Made by a program: the position numbers and the translations under genes. Shown in pieces: positions 45,154 to 55,968 of a stretch of DNA of 64,000 nt. This stretch comes from Bradyrhizobium guangzhouense. GTDB lineage: Bacteria; Pseudomonadota; Alphaproteobacteria; Rhizobiales; Xanthobacteraceae. The stretch spans positions 434,001-498,000 of the forward strand of contig NZ_CP030054.1 of NCBI RefSeq assembly GCF_004114955.1, in the 5' to 3' direction. Each line of letters begins with the position of its first letter. Within the stretch, counting starts at the first letter, position 1. A model generated the notes under the pieces. The model was not told the origin of the DNA. It did no database searches and saw only the letters and a list, made by a program, of their open reading frames with translations.

Positions 45154-46866
45154 ATGCGAATCTGTGGAATCAAGCTGACACATGACGGAGCGGTTGCCGT
45201 TGTGGAAGATGGGCGCTTGCTCTTCTGCATAGAGCAAGAAAAGAGAGCCAATAATCCACGCTATCAAGCCATCACCGACCTCTGCGCAGTCACTCTCGCG
45301 CTGGCCGAACACGGCTTAAGGCCCACGGATGTTGACCGATTTGTCATCGACGGCTGGGACGGGCTGACGCACTCGCAATTTGATGTCCTAAGTGAAGGGG
45401 TGCCGCTCACCATTAAGGGAGCGCCATATATCGAGTCCCACGAAAACACGCTCCTCACGCCCTATGCCGGGTCGGGCCTCGTCCTCGATCGGGTGCCTTT
45501 ACGTTATCATAGCTATGCTCACGTAGCCGGCCACGTGGCCGGCGCTTACTGTACCAGTGCTTTCGCCAAAGCCCGAGCCCCTGCATTGTGCTTAGTGTGG
45601 GACGGCTGCATCTTTCCGCGCCTGTATCATGTAGATCCGACCGGAGCCCGCTTCCTCGACACTCTTTTCCCTTTCATCGGCCATGCCTATGCTATCGCTG
45701 GGCAGCACTTCGGGCCCTATCGTCAAGCCAGCAGGGCAGGCTGGGATCTTGGTGTCGCAGGTAAGCTTATGGCGTATATCGGGCTAGGCGCTCTCGATGA
45801 GGGCATTCTGGCAGTCTTTCAAGAGATGTATGAAGCGTGTCTAGCCGGTCCTTCCGAGCGTGCTCGCGCTTACCGTGCCAGCATAAACGATCCTGAAGCC
45901 TTACTTGCCGCCACTGACTGGTTTTTCGAGGCATGCGGTCGTCGGCTCACCGGTACGCCTTCCGAAGATGTACTCGCATCTTTTCACGTTTTTCTGGAGC
46001 GGCTGCTGGAGCAAGAAATAGGACTTGCTCTGCTACGGCACTCAGGTCTTCCGGGCTTACGGCACCTGTGCATCGCTGGAGGGTGTGGACTTAATATAAA
46101 GTGGAATAGTGCTCTGCGCGCGACGGGATTGTTTGATTCAGTTTGGGTACCCCCGTTTCCAAATGATAGCGGCTCAGCAATTGGCGCGGCTTGCGCCGCC
46201 ATGGCCGAGCCAAACGCTTTGACTCCTTTGGAGTGGTCAGTTCACAGCGGACCGGCCTTGACCGGAAGCAACCCATCAGGCCAATGGGAGGCTTTGCCCT
46301 GTACCATCGTAGAGCTTGCGGCTCTCATCGCTACAGGCAAGCCCGTAGTGTTCCTCACCGGCCTCGCGGAGCTCGGACCCAGAGCACTCGGCGGCCGCAG
46401 TATTATTGCGGCTGCAACCTCCAAGGAGATGAAAGACCTTCTGAACGATATCAAGCTACGGGAACGATTTCGTCCCGTCGCTCCTATTTGCCTCGAGGAC
46501 CGGGCTGCTGAAATTTTCGATCCCGGCAGCCCAGATCCTTACATGCTCTTCGACCATCAAACCCGTCGCGAATGGCGGACAAAAGTTCCCGCTATCGTGC
46601 ACCTGGATGGTTCTGCCCGATTGCAAACAATCTCCCGAACGTCTCCGCAAAAGATCGCTGCTCTTCTGGTCGAGTATGAGAAACTTACAGGAATTCCGCT
46701 GCTCTGCAACACGAGCGCCAACCATCCTGGCCGGGGGTTTTTTCCTGATGTTGCTAGCGCTTGTGACTGGGGTCGCGTCGACCATGTTTGGTGCGACGGC
46801 TTTCTCTGGCAACGATCCGTCGAAGCTGGTCTGACATTATCCAATTCCGCTCTGGTCACTGACTAA
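45154..46866 (+). CDS. nodU: NodU, Nod-factor 6-O-carbamoyltransferase
   Basis: This is a 570-residue carbamoyltransferase that adds a carbamoyl group to O-6 of the non-reducing sugar. The N-terminal YgfZ/HypF-like Kae1 half begins [17 protein letters not shown], with [16 protein letters not shown] giving the metal-binding His residues. The C-terminal half has [13 protein letters not shown], then [15 protein letters not shown] and [18 protein letters not shown] 45154 is chosen because GGAG lies five bases upstream; GTG 45148 is the alternative. It follows nodS by 30 bp. NolO, downstream, is a related enzyme for another position. Confidence 0.93.
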   Translation: MRICGIKLTHDGAVAVVEDGRLLFCIEQEKRANNPRYQAITDLCAVTLALAEHGLRPTDVDRFVIDGWDGLTHSQFDVLSEGVPLTIKGAPYIESHENTLLTPYAGSGLVLDRVPLRYHSYAHVAGHVAGAYCTSAFAKARAPALCLVWDGCIFPRLYHVDPTGARFLDTLFPFIGHAYAIAGQHFGPYRQASRAGWDLGVAGKLMAYIGLGALDEGILAVFQEMYEACLAGPSERARAYRASINDPEALLAATDWFFEACGRRLTGTPSEDVLASFHVFLERLLEQEIGLALLRHSGLPGLRHLCIAGGCGLNIKWNSALRATGLFDSVWVPPFPNDSGSAIGAACAAMAEPNALTPLEWSVHSGPALTGSNPSGQWEALPCTIVELAALIATGKPVVFLTGLAELGPRALGGRSIIAAATSKEMKDLLNDIKLRERFRPVAPICLEDRAAEIFDPGSPDPYMLFDHQTRREWRTKVPAIVHLDGSARLQTISRTSPQKIAALLVEYEKLTGIPLLCNTSANHPGRGFFPDVASACDWGRVDHVWCDGFLWQRSVEAGLTLSNSALVTD

Positions 46867-46874
46867 GACAGCCT

Positions 46875-47789
46875 ATGTCCAATCCAGCGATTCAACTGAC
46901 TGACGTCCAAAAGACTTATCATGATCGAGGCGTCGTACGGGGTCTGACCTTTAGCGTCGCTAAGGGAGAGTGTTTCGGGCTACTCGGTCCAAATGGGGCG
47001 GGTAAAAGCACGATCGTTCGGATGATCCTCGGCCTCATATCGCCCGATGCCGGCCGGATCACTGTTTTGGGTGAGCAGGTGCCGGCACGCGCCCGTTTGG
47101 CGCGCGCGGGCATCGGCGTCGTCCCACAAGTTGATAATCTCGAGGATGCGTTCACTGTGCGCGAAAATCTCCTCATATTTGGACGGTACTTTGGACTGAA
47201 TACGCGCGAAAGTGAGGAGGCTGTGCCTTCGCTGCTCGAATTTGCGCGACTTGAGGGTAGAGCAGAGTCACGGGTCGCGGATCTGTCCGGCGGCATGAAG
47301 CGACGTCTCGTGCTGGCCCGTGCCCTGATCAACGATCCACAACTGCTCATCATGGATGAACCCACGACCAGCCTCGATCCCCACGCCCGCCACTTGATTT
47401 GGGAACGCCTGCGTCTTCTGCTCGCTCGAGGAAAGACTATCCTGCTGACGACCCACTTCATGGAAGAGGCTGAACGACTTTGCGATCGCCTCTGCGTGCT
47501 AGAGAATGGACGTAAGATCGCCGAGGGTGCGCCCAATGCTCTGATCGACTCTCAGATTGGCTGTGATGTCCTCGAGGTCTACGGCGGAAACCCACTCGAG
47601 CTCCGTGCGATAATAGAGCCTCACGCTTCGCGCATCGAGGTGAGGGGAGAGACGCTGTTTTGCTACGCGCCGGATCAGGCGGCGGTGCGGCTTCGGCTTC
47701 GTGGATGCACCGGTCTGCGCCTTCTGGAGCGGCCGCCTAACCTGGAAGACGTCTTCCTGCGGTTGACGGGACACAGGATAGACGCATGA
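46875..47789 (+). CDS. nodI: NodI, ATP-binding subunit of the Nod-factor exporter
   Basis: This is a 304-residue ABC ATPase that pairs with NodJ to export lipo-chitin oligosaccharide. It has Walker [19 protein letters not shown] near residue 41, the ABC signature [13 protein letters not shown] near 137, Walker [14 protein letters not shown] and the His switch in [14 protein letters not shown]. The C-terminal 80 residues are typical of the polysaccharide/drug DRA subfamily. It begins eight bases after nodU and overlaps nodJ by four bases. Confidence 0.95.
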   Translation: MSNPAIQLTDVQKTYHDRGVVRGLTFSVAKGECFGLLGPNGAGKSTIVRMILGLISPDAGRITVLGEQVPARARLARAGIGVVPQVDNLEDAFTVRENLLIFGRYFGLNTRESEEAVPSLLEFARLEGRAESRVADLSGGMKRRLVLARALINDPQLLIMDEPTTSLDPHARHLIWERLRLLLARGKTILLTTHFMEEAERLCDRLCVLENGRKIAEGAPNALIDSQIGCDVLEVYGGNPLELRAIIEPHASRIEVRGETLFCYAPDQAAVRLRLRGCTGLRLLERPPNLEDVFLRLTGHRIDA

Positions 47790-48574
47790 AGACGATATCC
47801 AAAGCAGCCTTGCCATCGGACGCACTCAGTTGGATCAGCGTGTGGCGCCGCAACTATCTGGCATGGAGGAAGGCCGCCGCTGCTTCGCTGCTTGGCAACT
47901 TGGCCGACCCGTTGACCAACCTCTTGGGTCTCGGCTTTGGGCTCGGCCTGATTGTCGGCAATGTAGACGGTCACTCATATGTCGATTTCTTGGTCGGCGG
48001 AATGGTGGCAACCAGCGCTATGACCGCGGCAAGCTTCGAAACTCTGTACGGAACGTTCGCTCGCATGCGCAGCCAACGAACCTGGGACGCAATGATGTGC
48101 ACTCCGCTCACGCTGGGTGATATCCTCCTCGGTGAATTGGTTTGGGCAGCAAGCAAGGCCACTTTGGCGGGCACCGGAATCGCGCTTGTTGCTACGGGGC
48201 TTGGCTATGGCACCTTATTATCCACGTTCTATTGTTTCCCCGCTCTCGCCCTCACCGGCCTTGCGTTCGCGAGCGCGGCGCTCGTCGTTGTCGCGATTGC
48301 CCCAAGCTACGACTATTTTGTGTTCTACCAGACTCTCATCTCGACCCCTATGGTGTTCCTATCCGGGGCAGTCTTTCCCGTTGCGCACCTTCCGCCCGCT
48401 CTCCAGTTGGCTGCAGCCGCGTTACCTTTGGAACATTCGATTGCGCTAATACGGCCTGCAATGCTCGGGCTACCACTCGATAGCATCGGCGCGCATGTTG
48501 GTGTCCTTTTCGCTTACGCAGTACTGCTCTTCTTACTGTCGGCAAAGCTATTTCGGCGACGCTTATCACACTGA
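47786..48574 (+). CDS. nodJ: NodJ, membrane subunit of the Nod-factor exporter
   Basis: This is a 262-residue ABC-2 type permease with six hydrophobic spans (for example [17 protein letters not shown] and [19 protein letters not shown]). The conserved [16 protein letters not shown] precedes the last spans. The ATGA overlap with the nodI stop shows translational coupling, as expected for two subunits of one exporter. The start at ATG 47786 is set by this overlap. Confidence 0.95.
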   Translation: MKTISKAALPSDALSWISVWRRNYLAWRKAAAASLLGNLADPLTNLLGLGFGLGLIVGNVDGHSYVDFLVGGMVATSAMTAASFETLYGTFARMRSQRTWDAMMCTPLTLGDILLGELVWAASKATLAGTGIALVATGLGYGTLLSTFYCFPALALTGLAFASAALVVVAIAPSYDYFVFYQTLISTPMVFLSGAVFPVAHLPPALQLAAAALPLEHSIALIRPAMLGLPLDSIGAHVGVLFAYAVLLFLLSAKLFRRRLSH

Positions 48575-48713
48575 CGATGCCCAGCCGCTTAATGAACGCA
48601 CACCCTGTTTCTCGGCCTGCGCTTGCCGGCCTATTCGCGTTCAACGTCGCGGACGTTTCATTACCCGGCCGCCCTAAAGATCATGATTACTACCACACTT
48701 GCTGGAGGATAGA

Positions 48714-50747
48714 ATGCTGTGTCTTGGATTGAGCGGCGGATTGGATAAGGTCCATGAATATCGACCTGCACTCTCGCACACATTCTTGCATGATGGCGCA
48801 GCTGTCATGGTGCGTGACGGGCGTGTGTTAGCCGCGGTTGAAGAAGAACGCCTAAACCGAATTAAGCATTCCAACAAATTTCCCGCCCAGGCCATCCGCT
48901 ACTGCCTGGCTGCTGCGGGAGCGCAATTAAAGGACATCGATCGCATCGCATTCTATGCAACCGAGTCCTATTGCAACGCGATGCTTCGGCTTTTGTTTGG
49001 TTCGGAGACGCAGAGTGGCATCCCTCTCGACGCCAGAACCCTTCTACAGCTTATGCTATCGCAGGAGTTTGATACAGAGATCGAGCCATCGCGCTTGTCA
49101 TTCGTCAGTCACCATCATGCGCATGCAACAAGTGCTTTTGCTGTGTCCGGCTATGACGAAGGTCTAGTCTTGGCAATCGACGGCGGCGGTGATTTCCTCT
49201 CCGGGATGGTGGCCATTGGATCGGGAAGTCGTCTTACTCAACTACATACCTTCCCAGAGGACGGTTCCCTCGGATTGTTTTACTTAGAGGCAATCAAGTG
49301 CCTCGGTTATGGCTTGTTCGACGAGTACAAGGTTATGGGCCTTGCTCCGTACGGGGACTCCTCGCGTTTCCGAGAACTATTTCAGCAATTCTACGAATTA
49401 AAGGAGAACGGTGGCTACAAGATACATTTGAACGACATCGCTCCGGCGTTAGAGCACGACATACACGTTCGCGGCAAGGGAATGCCGTTCACCCAAGAGC
49501 ATAAAGATGTTAGTGCAGCCTTGCAGGAGGCCTTGGAACGTATTGTTTTTCATGTTCTCAGGCATTACCGTGAGGTGACCGGCATGAAGCGGCTATGCTT
49601 GGCTGGTGGTGTCGCCCACAACTGCACCATGACCGGTAAGTTGCTCTATACAGGACTATTTGATGATATCTTCGTGCAGCCCGCGGCGCACGATGCTGGA
49701 TGCGCACTCGGCGCTGCTCTCATGGTTTCCGAAGAACAAGGACGTCCCGCACCCCGTGAGCGGCTTCAGCATGTCTATTGGGGCCCGGCACTTGGGGATG
49801 ACCATGCTGTAGAGCGAGAGGTTGCTGCATGGCGCGGGCATATCGACGTGCAAAGAAGCGCGAACGTGGCGAGCGTGGTAGCTGAATGGATAGCCAACGG
49901 TTCGGTTGTTGGCTGGGTCCAAGGCCGCTCCGAATTTGGACCGCGCGCCCTCGGTAACCGCAGCATTGTTGCTGACCCCAGACCAGCAAAGAATAAGGAC
50001 CGCATAAACGCCATCGTTAAAAAACGCGAGGGCTACCGGCCGTTTGCACCTTCCGTATTGGAGGAACATGCCGCTGAGTTTTTCGATCTTCCTAAGACCG
50101 CGGGAGCTTTTCCGTTCATGAACTTTGTCGTTCAAGTTCGTGATTGCAAGCGAAGTGTGCTTGGTGCGGTTACGCACGTCGATGGTACAGCACGGCTGCA
50201 GACGGTGTCACGTAGATCGAACCCGCGGTACTGGGAGCTGATTAATCAATTCCACAAGCGGACGGGCGTCCCTGTCCTCCTCAATACATCTTTCAACAAC
50301 AATGTCGAACCGATCGTGCAGTCGGTTACCGACGCAATGGTCACGTTCCTTACGACAGATCTTGACGCCCTCGTGATCGGATCGCTTCTCATCACGAAGC
50401 GCGTCGCCACGCCGGAGGACTGGGCTGCGCTCCGCGTTTCCTTACCGGCCTACACTTCACTTCGCCGTACCCCGGATCACGTCACCGCAGAGTGTCGGGA
50501 GATCGTCTGCGAGACTTATACCACCTTCTCCGATGGCGGCGCTGTGCGCATCTCGCCCGATCTATTCGAGTTGCTGCATGGAATCAAAGGGGACGCCGCC
50601 CTCGGCGAGCTTCTCGCTCACGTAAAGGGCGAGCGGCGCGACGCAATCATCCTTGAACTTCGGCAGTTGTGGGAAAAGCGCCGCATCTGCTTGCGTCCCG
50701 CCGCCAACAATCTGGGAGATCTGCGCGATCAGGCGCATGCGACTTGA
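48714..50747 (+). CDS. nolO: NolO, Nod-factor carbamoyltransferase
   Basis: This is a 677-residue carbamoyltransferase of the NodU/NolO/CmcH family. Visible parts are FLHDGAAVMVRDGRVLAAVE, SFVSHHHAHATSAFAV with metal-binding His residues, VLAIDGGGD and the phosphate-binding CLAGGVAHNCTM. Then come GRSEFGPRALGNRSIVADPR and LLNTSFNNNVEP. The length (longer than NodU by about 100 residues at the C-terminus) and the place between nodJ and nodZ fit NolO, which carbamoylates O-3 or O-4 of the non-reducing sugar. ATG 48714 follows GGAGGA. The nolMN genes seen in B. japonicum are absent here; nodJ is 139 bp upstream. Confidence 0.92.
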   Translation: MLCLGLSGGLDKVHEYRPALSHTFLHDGAAVMVRDGRVLAAVEEERLNRIKHSNKFPAQAIRYCLAAAGAQLKDIDRIAFYATESYCNAMLRLLFGSETQSGIPLDARTLLQLMLSQEFDTEIEPSRLSFVSHHHAHATSAFAVSGYDEGLVLAIDGGGDFLSGMVAIGSGSRLTQLHTFPEDGSLGLFYLEAIKCLGYGLFDEYKVMGLAPYGDSSRFRELFQQFYELKENGGYKIHLNDIAPALEHDIHVRGKGMPFTQEHKDVSAALQEALERIVFHVLRHYREVTGMKRLCLAGGVAHNCTMTGKLLYTGLFDDIFVQPAAHDAGCALGAALMVSEEQGRPAPRERLQHVYWGPALGDDHAVEREVAAWRGHIDVQRSANVASVVAEWIANGSVVGWVQGRSEFGPRALGNRSIVADPRPAKNKDRINAIVKKREGYRPFAPSVLEEHAAEFFDLPKTAGAFPFMNFVVQVRDCKRSVLGAVTHVDGTARLQTVSRRSNPRYWELINQFHKRTGVPVLLNTSFNNNVEPIVQSVTDAMVTFLTTDLDALVIGSLLITKRVATPEDWAALRVSLPAYTSLRRTPDHVTAECREIVCETYTTFSDGGAVRISPDLFELLHGIKGDAALGELLAHVKGERRDAIILELRQLWEKRRICLRPAANNLGDLRDQAHAT

Positions 50748-50928
50748 TAGGTATCTCTTTGTCTAGCTAGCGAACGGCAATCCATAACCGACCTCTTGGT
50801 CGCGAAGCGGACAAGCTCTCGCAACCTAACATACGGCTCGCGACGGCCTGGCGGACGATAACACTGCCGGTACTTTCCTGCCGTCCAGGGTGAGCAACTT
50901 ATTCAACTGCCGGAGCAATGGATTCAAG

Positions 50929-51957
50929 ATGACTCATCAACAGCGCTTCGTCATTTCCAGGCGTCGCACCGGTTTCGGCGATTGCTTATGGTCGCTCGCG
51001 TCAGCCTGGCAATACTCCAAGCGAACAGGGCGCACTTTGGTCATTGACTGGCGCGGATCTTGCTATCTCTCTGACCCCTTTACAAACGCCTTCAGCGTGT
51101 TCTTTGAGCCGCTCGACAACATCTCGGGCGTACCCGTTATCTGCGACGATAAGATCAATCAACTCTGCTTTCCTGGGCCGTTTTTTCCACATTGGTGGAA
51201 CAGGCCTGCAATTGACGGCGTTTACCGGTCGGATGACCAAATTTTCCACGAGCGTGATGAGCTGCGCAGGTTGTTGGTAACGTCAAGGGATATCCAGGCG
51301 AATACTATCGTTTGTGACGCTTGCTTAATGTGGGGCTGTGATCAGGAGGCCGAGCGCAACATATTCCAAAGCATCACACCACGCCAGGAGATCAGGCGTC
51401 GCATCGACGATGTTTACCATCGAGCGTTTGAGGGGCACGATGTAATCGGGATACACGTTCGGCACGGGAACGGTGAAGATACTATGGGTCATAGGCCTTA
51501 TTGGACCGACCCACGAGTCGCTATGGAGCAGGTATGCGCTGCAGTTGAACGGGCAAAAGCATTGCATCATACACGACCGACAAGGCTCTTTTTGTGCACT
51601 GACAGTCCCAGCGTCGCTGATCACCTTTCGGCTGTCTATTCTGAGCTCTTCAGCATTCCCAAACGCTTCCGAGCGAACGATGCTGGCCCGCTGCACACTG
51701 CAGATCTTGGAGTCGAGGGCGGATTCGCTGCTCTCGTGGAAATGTACCTCCTGGCCTACTGCCATACCGTTATCCGATTTCCGTCGACAAGTGCTTTCTC
51801 GCGCTACGCAAGCCTAGTCGTCCCCCAAGTAATCGAATTTAGCTTGGACGATCCAAGCCACTTGATCTTAGCCGAAAGGTCATCCGCCGAGCACGCGCCA
51901 GATGCGCGCTCTCTCGCCGGTCCTCACGAGCGGCGGCCAGCGAAGCCGGCCTTTTGA
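50929..51957 (+). CDS. nodZ: NodZ, Nod-factor alpha-1,6-fucosyltransferase
   Basis: This is a 342-residue glycosyltransferase of family GT23 that transfers L-fucose from GDP-fucose to O-6 of the reducing-end sugar. The N-terminal RRRTGFGDCLWSLASAWQYS matches NodZ. The donor-binding motif GIHVRHGNGEDTMGHRPYW holds the essential Arg, and LFLCTDSPSVADHL and IRFPSTSAFSRYASLVVP follow. ATG 50929 fits the usual short N-terminus; the open frame extends upstream to 50890. About 20 C-terminal residues are poorly conserved. The donor should come from NoeL and NolK, but nolK is broken here. Confidence 0.93.
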   Translation: MTHQQRFVISRRRTGFGDCLWSLASAWQYSKRTGRTLVIDWRGSCYLSDPFTNAFSVFFEPLDNISGVPVICDDKINQLCFPGPFFPHWWNRPAIDGVYRSDDQIFHERDELRRLLVTSRDIQANTIVCDACLMWGCDQEAERNIFQSITPRQEIRRRIDDVYHRAFEGHDVIGIHVRHGNGEDTMGHRPYWTDPRVAMEQVCAAVERAKALHHTRPTRLFLCTDSPSVADHLSAVYSELFSIPKRFRANDAGPLHTADLGVEGGFAALVEMYLLAYCHTVIRFPSTSAFSRYASLVVPQVIEFSLDDPSHLILAERSSAEHAPDARSLAGPHERRPAKPAF

Positions 51958-52597
51958 TGCTTGCCACAGGACGTCAAGCCCCACCAGCGCCAAGAAAGGC
52001 TTAAATGAGCCTAGCACTTACTTCAGCAGTCACCAGGTACAACGCCTCGGTGCCATATCTGGACATCGGTTCGAAGCCATCCAATGGACTCCGCGCGAAG
52101 CGAGGGTGCGACACTGCTGTCGTAATGTCTCACCGACCTATGCCGTTCTCCGACGGAGCCGGCTCGGTTCGTATCCCAAGCACCTTGTTTGGTGAAGGCG
52201 AGTGCTGCGGATGAAGGTGCGGCGGGAGTAGATTTCTCAAATGAGTTACCGATGCCCATACCTGGAGATAAGGTGGTCACACATTGTGCTGGACCTCTCT
52301 ATGCACACGAGGGAAGGGCGCCGAGCTCACCTCGCGCGGGTTGATGCCGGATGCAGGCCTCCCAGGATCGTTAATTCAGGCCCCAACGTACTTGGTATTC
52401 CTTGCTGCTTTCACCACACAGCGCCTTGCCAACTTCTCCACGGCTGAGAGATGGTGGAGCCAGGGCGCGCCGCCACACTTCCCCGGAATATGAGCACTAG
52501 CGCCATAGTAGTTTGACCACGCCGGACGATATGTCAGAGGGACAGGCTTCGGCCGTTGCTGGAAGTCGGTAGGCCCCTGAGGCATTTGGGAGCATTT
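51958..52597. other. 0.6 kb between nodZ and noeL
   Basis: A 69-codon frame at 52005-52214 has an ATG after AAAGG, but its product has no recognisable features. No nod box was found. The gap suggests a lost gene or a rearrangement, because such clusters are usually tight. Confidence 0.35.
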
Positions 52598-53674
52598 GTG
52601 AATATGGCTGAGCGCGTCGCTCTCATCACCGGCGTAACCGGGCAAGACGGGGCTTATCTCGCCGACTATCTACTGTCGCTCGGCTATGTTGTGCACGGCA
52701 TCAAGCGCCGCTCGTCCTCGTTCAACACAGCGCGCGTCGATCACCTTTACCAGGATCCGCATGTCGGCAAGGTCCCGTTCCTGATGCATTACGGCGACAT
52801 GACGGATTCGACCAATCTGATCCGCCTGATACAGCAAATCCGGCCGACTGAGATCTACAATCTCGCCGCCCAAAGCCATGTTGCCGTCAGCTTCGAGAGC
52901 CCGGAATATACCGCTAATGCGGACGCAATCGGGGTGCTGCGCCTCCTGGAAGCAGTCCGCATTCTTGGAATGGAGAGGCACACGCGGTTCTATCAGGCTT
53001 CGACCTCGGAGCTTTATGGCCTGGTGCAGGAGATTCCGCAGAAGGAGACGACCGCATTCTATCCACGCTCGCCTTATGGCGTCGCAAAGCTGTATGGCTA
53101 CTGGATTACGGTAAACTACCGCGAAGCCTATGGCATGTTCGCCTCCAACGGTATTCTGTTCAACCATGAGAGCCCGATCCGTGGCGAGACCTTCGTGACC
53201 CGCAAGATCACGCGTGCCGTCGCGCGCATCGAGGTCGGCCTGGAAGATGCGCTCTATCTTGGCAATCTCGAAGCCAAGCGGGATTGGGGCCATGCCCGCG
53301 ACTATGTGGCGGGCATGCATTTGATCCTGCAGGCCGATAAGCCAGACGACTTCGTGCTTGCCACCGGAGAGATGCATTCCGTGCGGGAGATGGTCGAGCT
53401 GGCCTTCGCGCAGGTCGGCCGCCGCATCGAATGGCGGGGCGTGGGCGTCGAGGAAACCGGCCTCGACGCTAGAAGCGGCAAGACCGTGGTCCGCATCGAT
53501 CCGACCTATTTTCGCCCCACCGAGGTTGATCTTTTGGTCGGCGATGCCAGCAAGGCGCGCACCAAGCTCGGGTGGAAGCCAAAGCGGAGCTTTGTCCAAC
53601 TGGTTCAGGAAATGATGGCGAGTGATCTGGCCGAAGCAAAACGGGACGCCGACAATGGCAGCCACTTCCTTTGA
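52598..53674 (+). CDS. noeL: NoeL, GDP-mannose 4,6-dehydratase
   Basis: This is a 358-residue short-chain dehydratase that turns GDP-mannose into GDP-4-keto-6-deoxymannose, the first step to GDP-fucose. It has the Rossmann motif [19 protein letters not shown], then [17 protein letters not shown] and the [19 protein letters not shown] loop. The catalytic Ser/Thr, Tyr and Lys lie in STSELYGL and [12 protein letters not shown], with [17 protein letters not shown] and [16 protein letters not shown] after them. GTG 52598 follows GGGAG by five bases; ATG 52604 is equally likely. It overlaps the start of nolK by 20 bases. Codon use is more GC-rich than in nodZ. Confidence 0.92.
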   Translation: MNMAERVALITGVTGQDGAYLADYLLSLGYVVHGIKRRSSSFNTARVDHLYQDPHVGKVPFLMHYGDMTDSTNLIRLIQQIRPTEIYNLAAQSHVAVSFESPEYTANADAIGVLRLLEAVRILGMERHTRFYQASTSELYGLVQEIPQKETTAFYPRSPYGVAKLYGYWITVNYREAYGMFASNGILFNHESPIRGETFVTRKITRAVARIEVGLEDALYLGNLEAKRDWGHARDYVAGMHLILQADKPDDFVLATGEMHSVREMVELAFAQVGRRIEWRGVGVEETGLDARSGKTVVRIDPTYFRPTEVDLLVGDASKARTKLGWKPKRSFVQLVQEMMASDLAEAKRDADNGSHFL

Positions 53675-54606
53675 GCTGAAGGTCACACGCGTCTACGTCG
53701 CCGGTCATCGCGGCATGGTCGGCAGCGTGCTGGCGCGCCGGCTCGCGCAGGAGGAGGTTGAACTTGTGACTGTCGACCGGCACGGTCGACCTCTGCAACC
53801 AGGCCGCCGTATTCGACTGGTTCGCAAAGAAGACGCCGCAAGTCGTTTTTCCTTGCCGCGGCCAAAGTCAGCGGTATCCTCGCCAACAATACGCGGCGCG
53901 CTGAGTTCATCTACGATAATATTGCCATCGCGCCGAACGTGACCCATGGCGCGCATCTGAATAGCGCCGAGAAGCTGATGTTTCTTGGCTCCTCCTGCAT
54001 CTATCCGAAGCTGGCGCCACAGCCGCTTCGCGAGGACTCACAGGCCAGCTGGAGCCGACCAATGAGCCCTACGCCATGCAAAGATCGCCGGGATCAAGAT
54101 GGCCGAGGCCTATCGCAGCCAGTATGGCAGCGACTTCGTCAGTGTAATGCCGACTACTCTGTACGGCCTTGGCAACAATTGTCATCCAGAATACAGCCAC
54201 GTCGTAGCCGCGCTGATCCGGCGCTTTCACGAAGCGACGCTTGCCGGCGCGAAAAACGTTGTGGTCAGGGACACCGGCTTGCCACGCGCAAATTCCTTTA
54301 TGTCGACGACATGGCGAATGCCTGCCTCCGTTTGATGAAGCGCTATTCTGAGTCCGAGCTCGTCAATATCGGGAGCGGCGAGGACATCATCATCGCCGAG
54401 TTCTCCCGCCTCGTCGCCGAGGTCATCGGTTATCGAGGCGAGATCAGCTTCGACACCTCGCGTCCCGGCGGCATGCCACGCAAGCTGCTCGATCTCCGCC
54501 GCCTTGACAAGCTCGGCTAGCGGGCGACGACGTCGCTTCGCGACGGCTTGATGCGCGCCTATGAATCCTATCAGGCGTTCACTCGGCTCCCGCCGCAAAC
54601 CTAGAT
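53655..54606 (+). pseudogene. nolK: Broken NolK (GDP-fucose synthase)
   Basis: The intact part from ATG 53655 reads VTRVYVAGHRGMVGSVLARR. Frame changes follow near 53790 (CNQAAVFDWFAKKTPQVVF continues in another frame) and near 53854 (SGILANNTRRAEFIYDNIA). A third and a fourth fall between 54035 and 54085 (LEPTNEPYA, then GIKMAEAYRSQYGSDFVSVM), and another near 54285 (RKFLYVDDMANACLRLMKRY). Finally a TAG replaces a tryptophan codon at 54518, with RATTSLRDGLMRAYESYQAF beyond it to 54606. NolK is the 3,5-epimerase/4-reductase that completes GDP-fucose. With at least five lesions it cannot be functional unless these are sequencing errors. Confidence 0.9.
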
Positions 54607-55780
54607 ACGATTACCACAAGCAGGAGTTAGCCGCAGGGAGCAGGAACGACATGCCACACGAGGCTGCCACGCGGTCGTGGCGATGATGCTCACGATCATC
54701 TAGGCGCTCATTCTATCGCGTGATGCCTGGGTCTCGGTGTCGTTCGACTCGTCCTGCTGTCCCATGACGCACCCCCTCAGGGTGGAACCGCGGACGAGCT
54801 CTATCCTGAGACGCCGCTCTGCGATTCGCTTCTTGGCAACGGTAGTAGCAATGAGAGGCGCTCCGTGGTTGCGGACCAACGCGCACCATCGCCTTACACT
54901 CCCTCGTTTGACCTTCTCGCCATTGCGACGTGCCGGTTCCAGACTCAACCGCCCTGACGGCCCTCGTCAGCGGACGTTTCGTAATCGGCCATGCTGACAT
55001 ACCGGGCGCCCTCCAGTGGAGACACGGGATCAGTCGCATCAAGCCGTTGAGCGAACACGCGGAGGACCGCGTCACCGGCCGCGCAAAGCGCCTTTGCCCG
55101 ACCGCCTCACTCTGCCATTTTGCATGCAGCCTGTCAGTAAATCACTCTAGGTCGACGGCACCAATGCTTCGTCAATAGGCCTCCGACCGTGAAACCACCG
55201 CTTACGGGCGCGGTGTTGACGGCTCGAGGCGACCGAGTCAGCCGGCCATTGCGAATGCTTCGTCAGCGTCCTGCGAATCCGGCACAGCTTTAAGCGTCGG
55301 AGCGACGCGCTGCGGCCAAAGGAGGTCAAGGAGCACGACGACCTCGCAAACCAGTCTGGTGCCTGATTACGTGTCTCGAGCGAAACGTCCCGGCTCCTAC
55401 AGCTGCCTCTACAGCTGTTACGGCCATTGTTCTCGCGTAAATCACAGTACCCGGACCTCGTCCGAACGCACTTTTGCCCGACTACGGCTGAGCTCGCATG
55501 CCGCGCCTCTCGCAGCCCTCCCAATGGGCAGCAGCGCGCTGAAAGCGATTTGCGGTGGCACCTTCATCGGTACACCAGTCCAGGACGAGCGGAGCGAGCT
55601 GCATGACCACGACTTTGAAAGAAGTCCGATTGTCACCAATCGGAAATGGCGGCCCTCGCAGCTTCGCCGAACCTGTTCACCTGAGCCTAGATGCTGCCCG
55701 CAGTAGGGACCGGCATGGACGACAGACGACCTGCTATCTCTGAAAGCACTCGAGGATCATTTGCATAAGATGCGCCAATA
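54607..55780. other. 1.2 kb without a convincing gene before nifA
   Basis: The position where fixR stands in B. japonicum holds no short-chain dehydrogenase sequence. The open frames present have no family features. No intact regulatory gene is seen. Confidence 0.4.
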
Positions 55781-55796
55781 TGGCGCACTCCTTGCG
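55781..55796 (+). promoter_or_regulatory. Possible sigma-54 (-24/-12) promoter of nifA
   Basis: TGGCGC-ACTCC-TTGCG has the required GG-N10-GC spacing, with one deviation in each half (C for A, G for A). It ends 172 bp before ATG 55969. No TGT-N10-ACA site was found above it. In B. japonicum the fixR-nifA operon is partly sigma-54 driven, so such a promoter would make sense. Confidence 0.45.
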
Positions 55797-55968
55797 TTAA
55801 AGGACCTCACATATTCAAACTGGCGACGCTGCACCGGAGCAAATCTCTCGTCCAGGGCTGACTCTTTAATCATGGTTGGCCTTGTCGTCGCTGCACGAAA
55901 CGTTGTTAGGTCCGCGACAGCGCAGGCGCCACGGCCGGCGTAACAACGATCGGCGGAAACCGGACAAT

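Noticed and set aside
45984..46812. Minus-strand frames inside nodU
   Set aside because: Antisense shadows of the carbamoyltransferase gene.
52670..53686. 338-residue frame opposite noeL
   Set aside because: Antisense of a strongly conserved dehydratase; no start signal or family motif.
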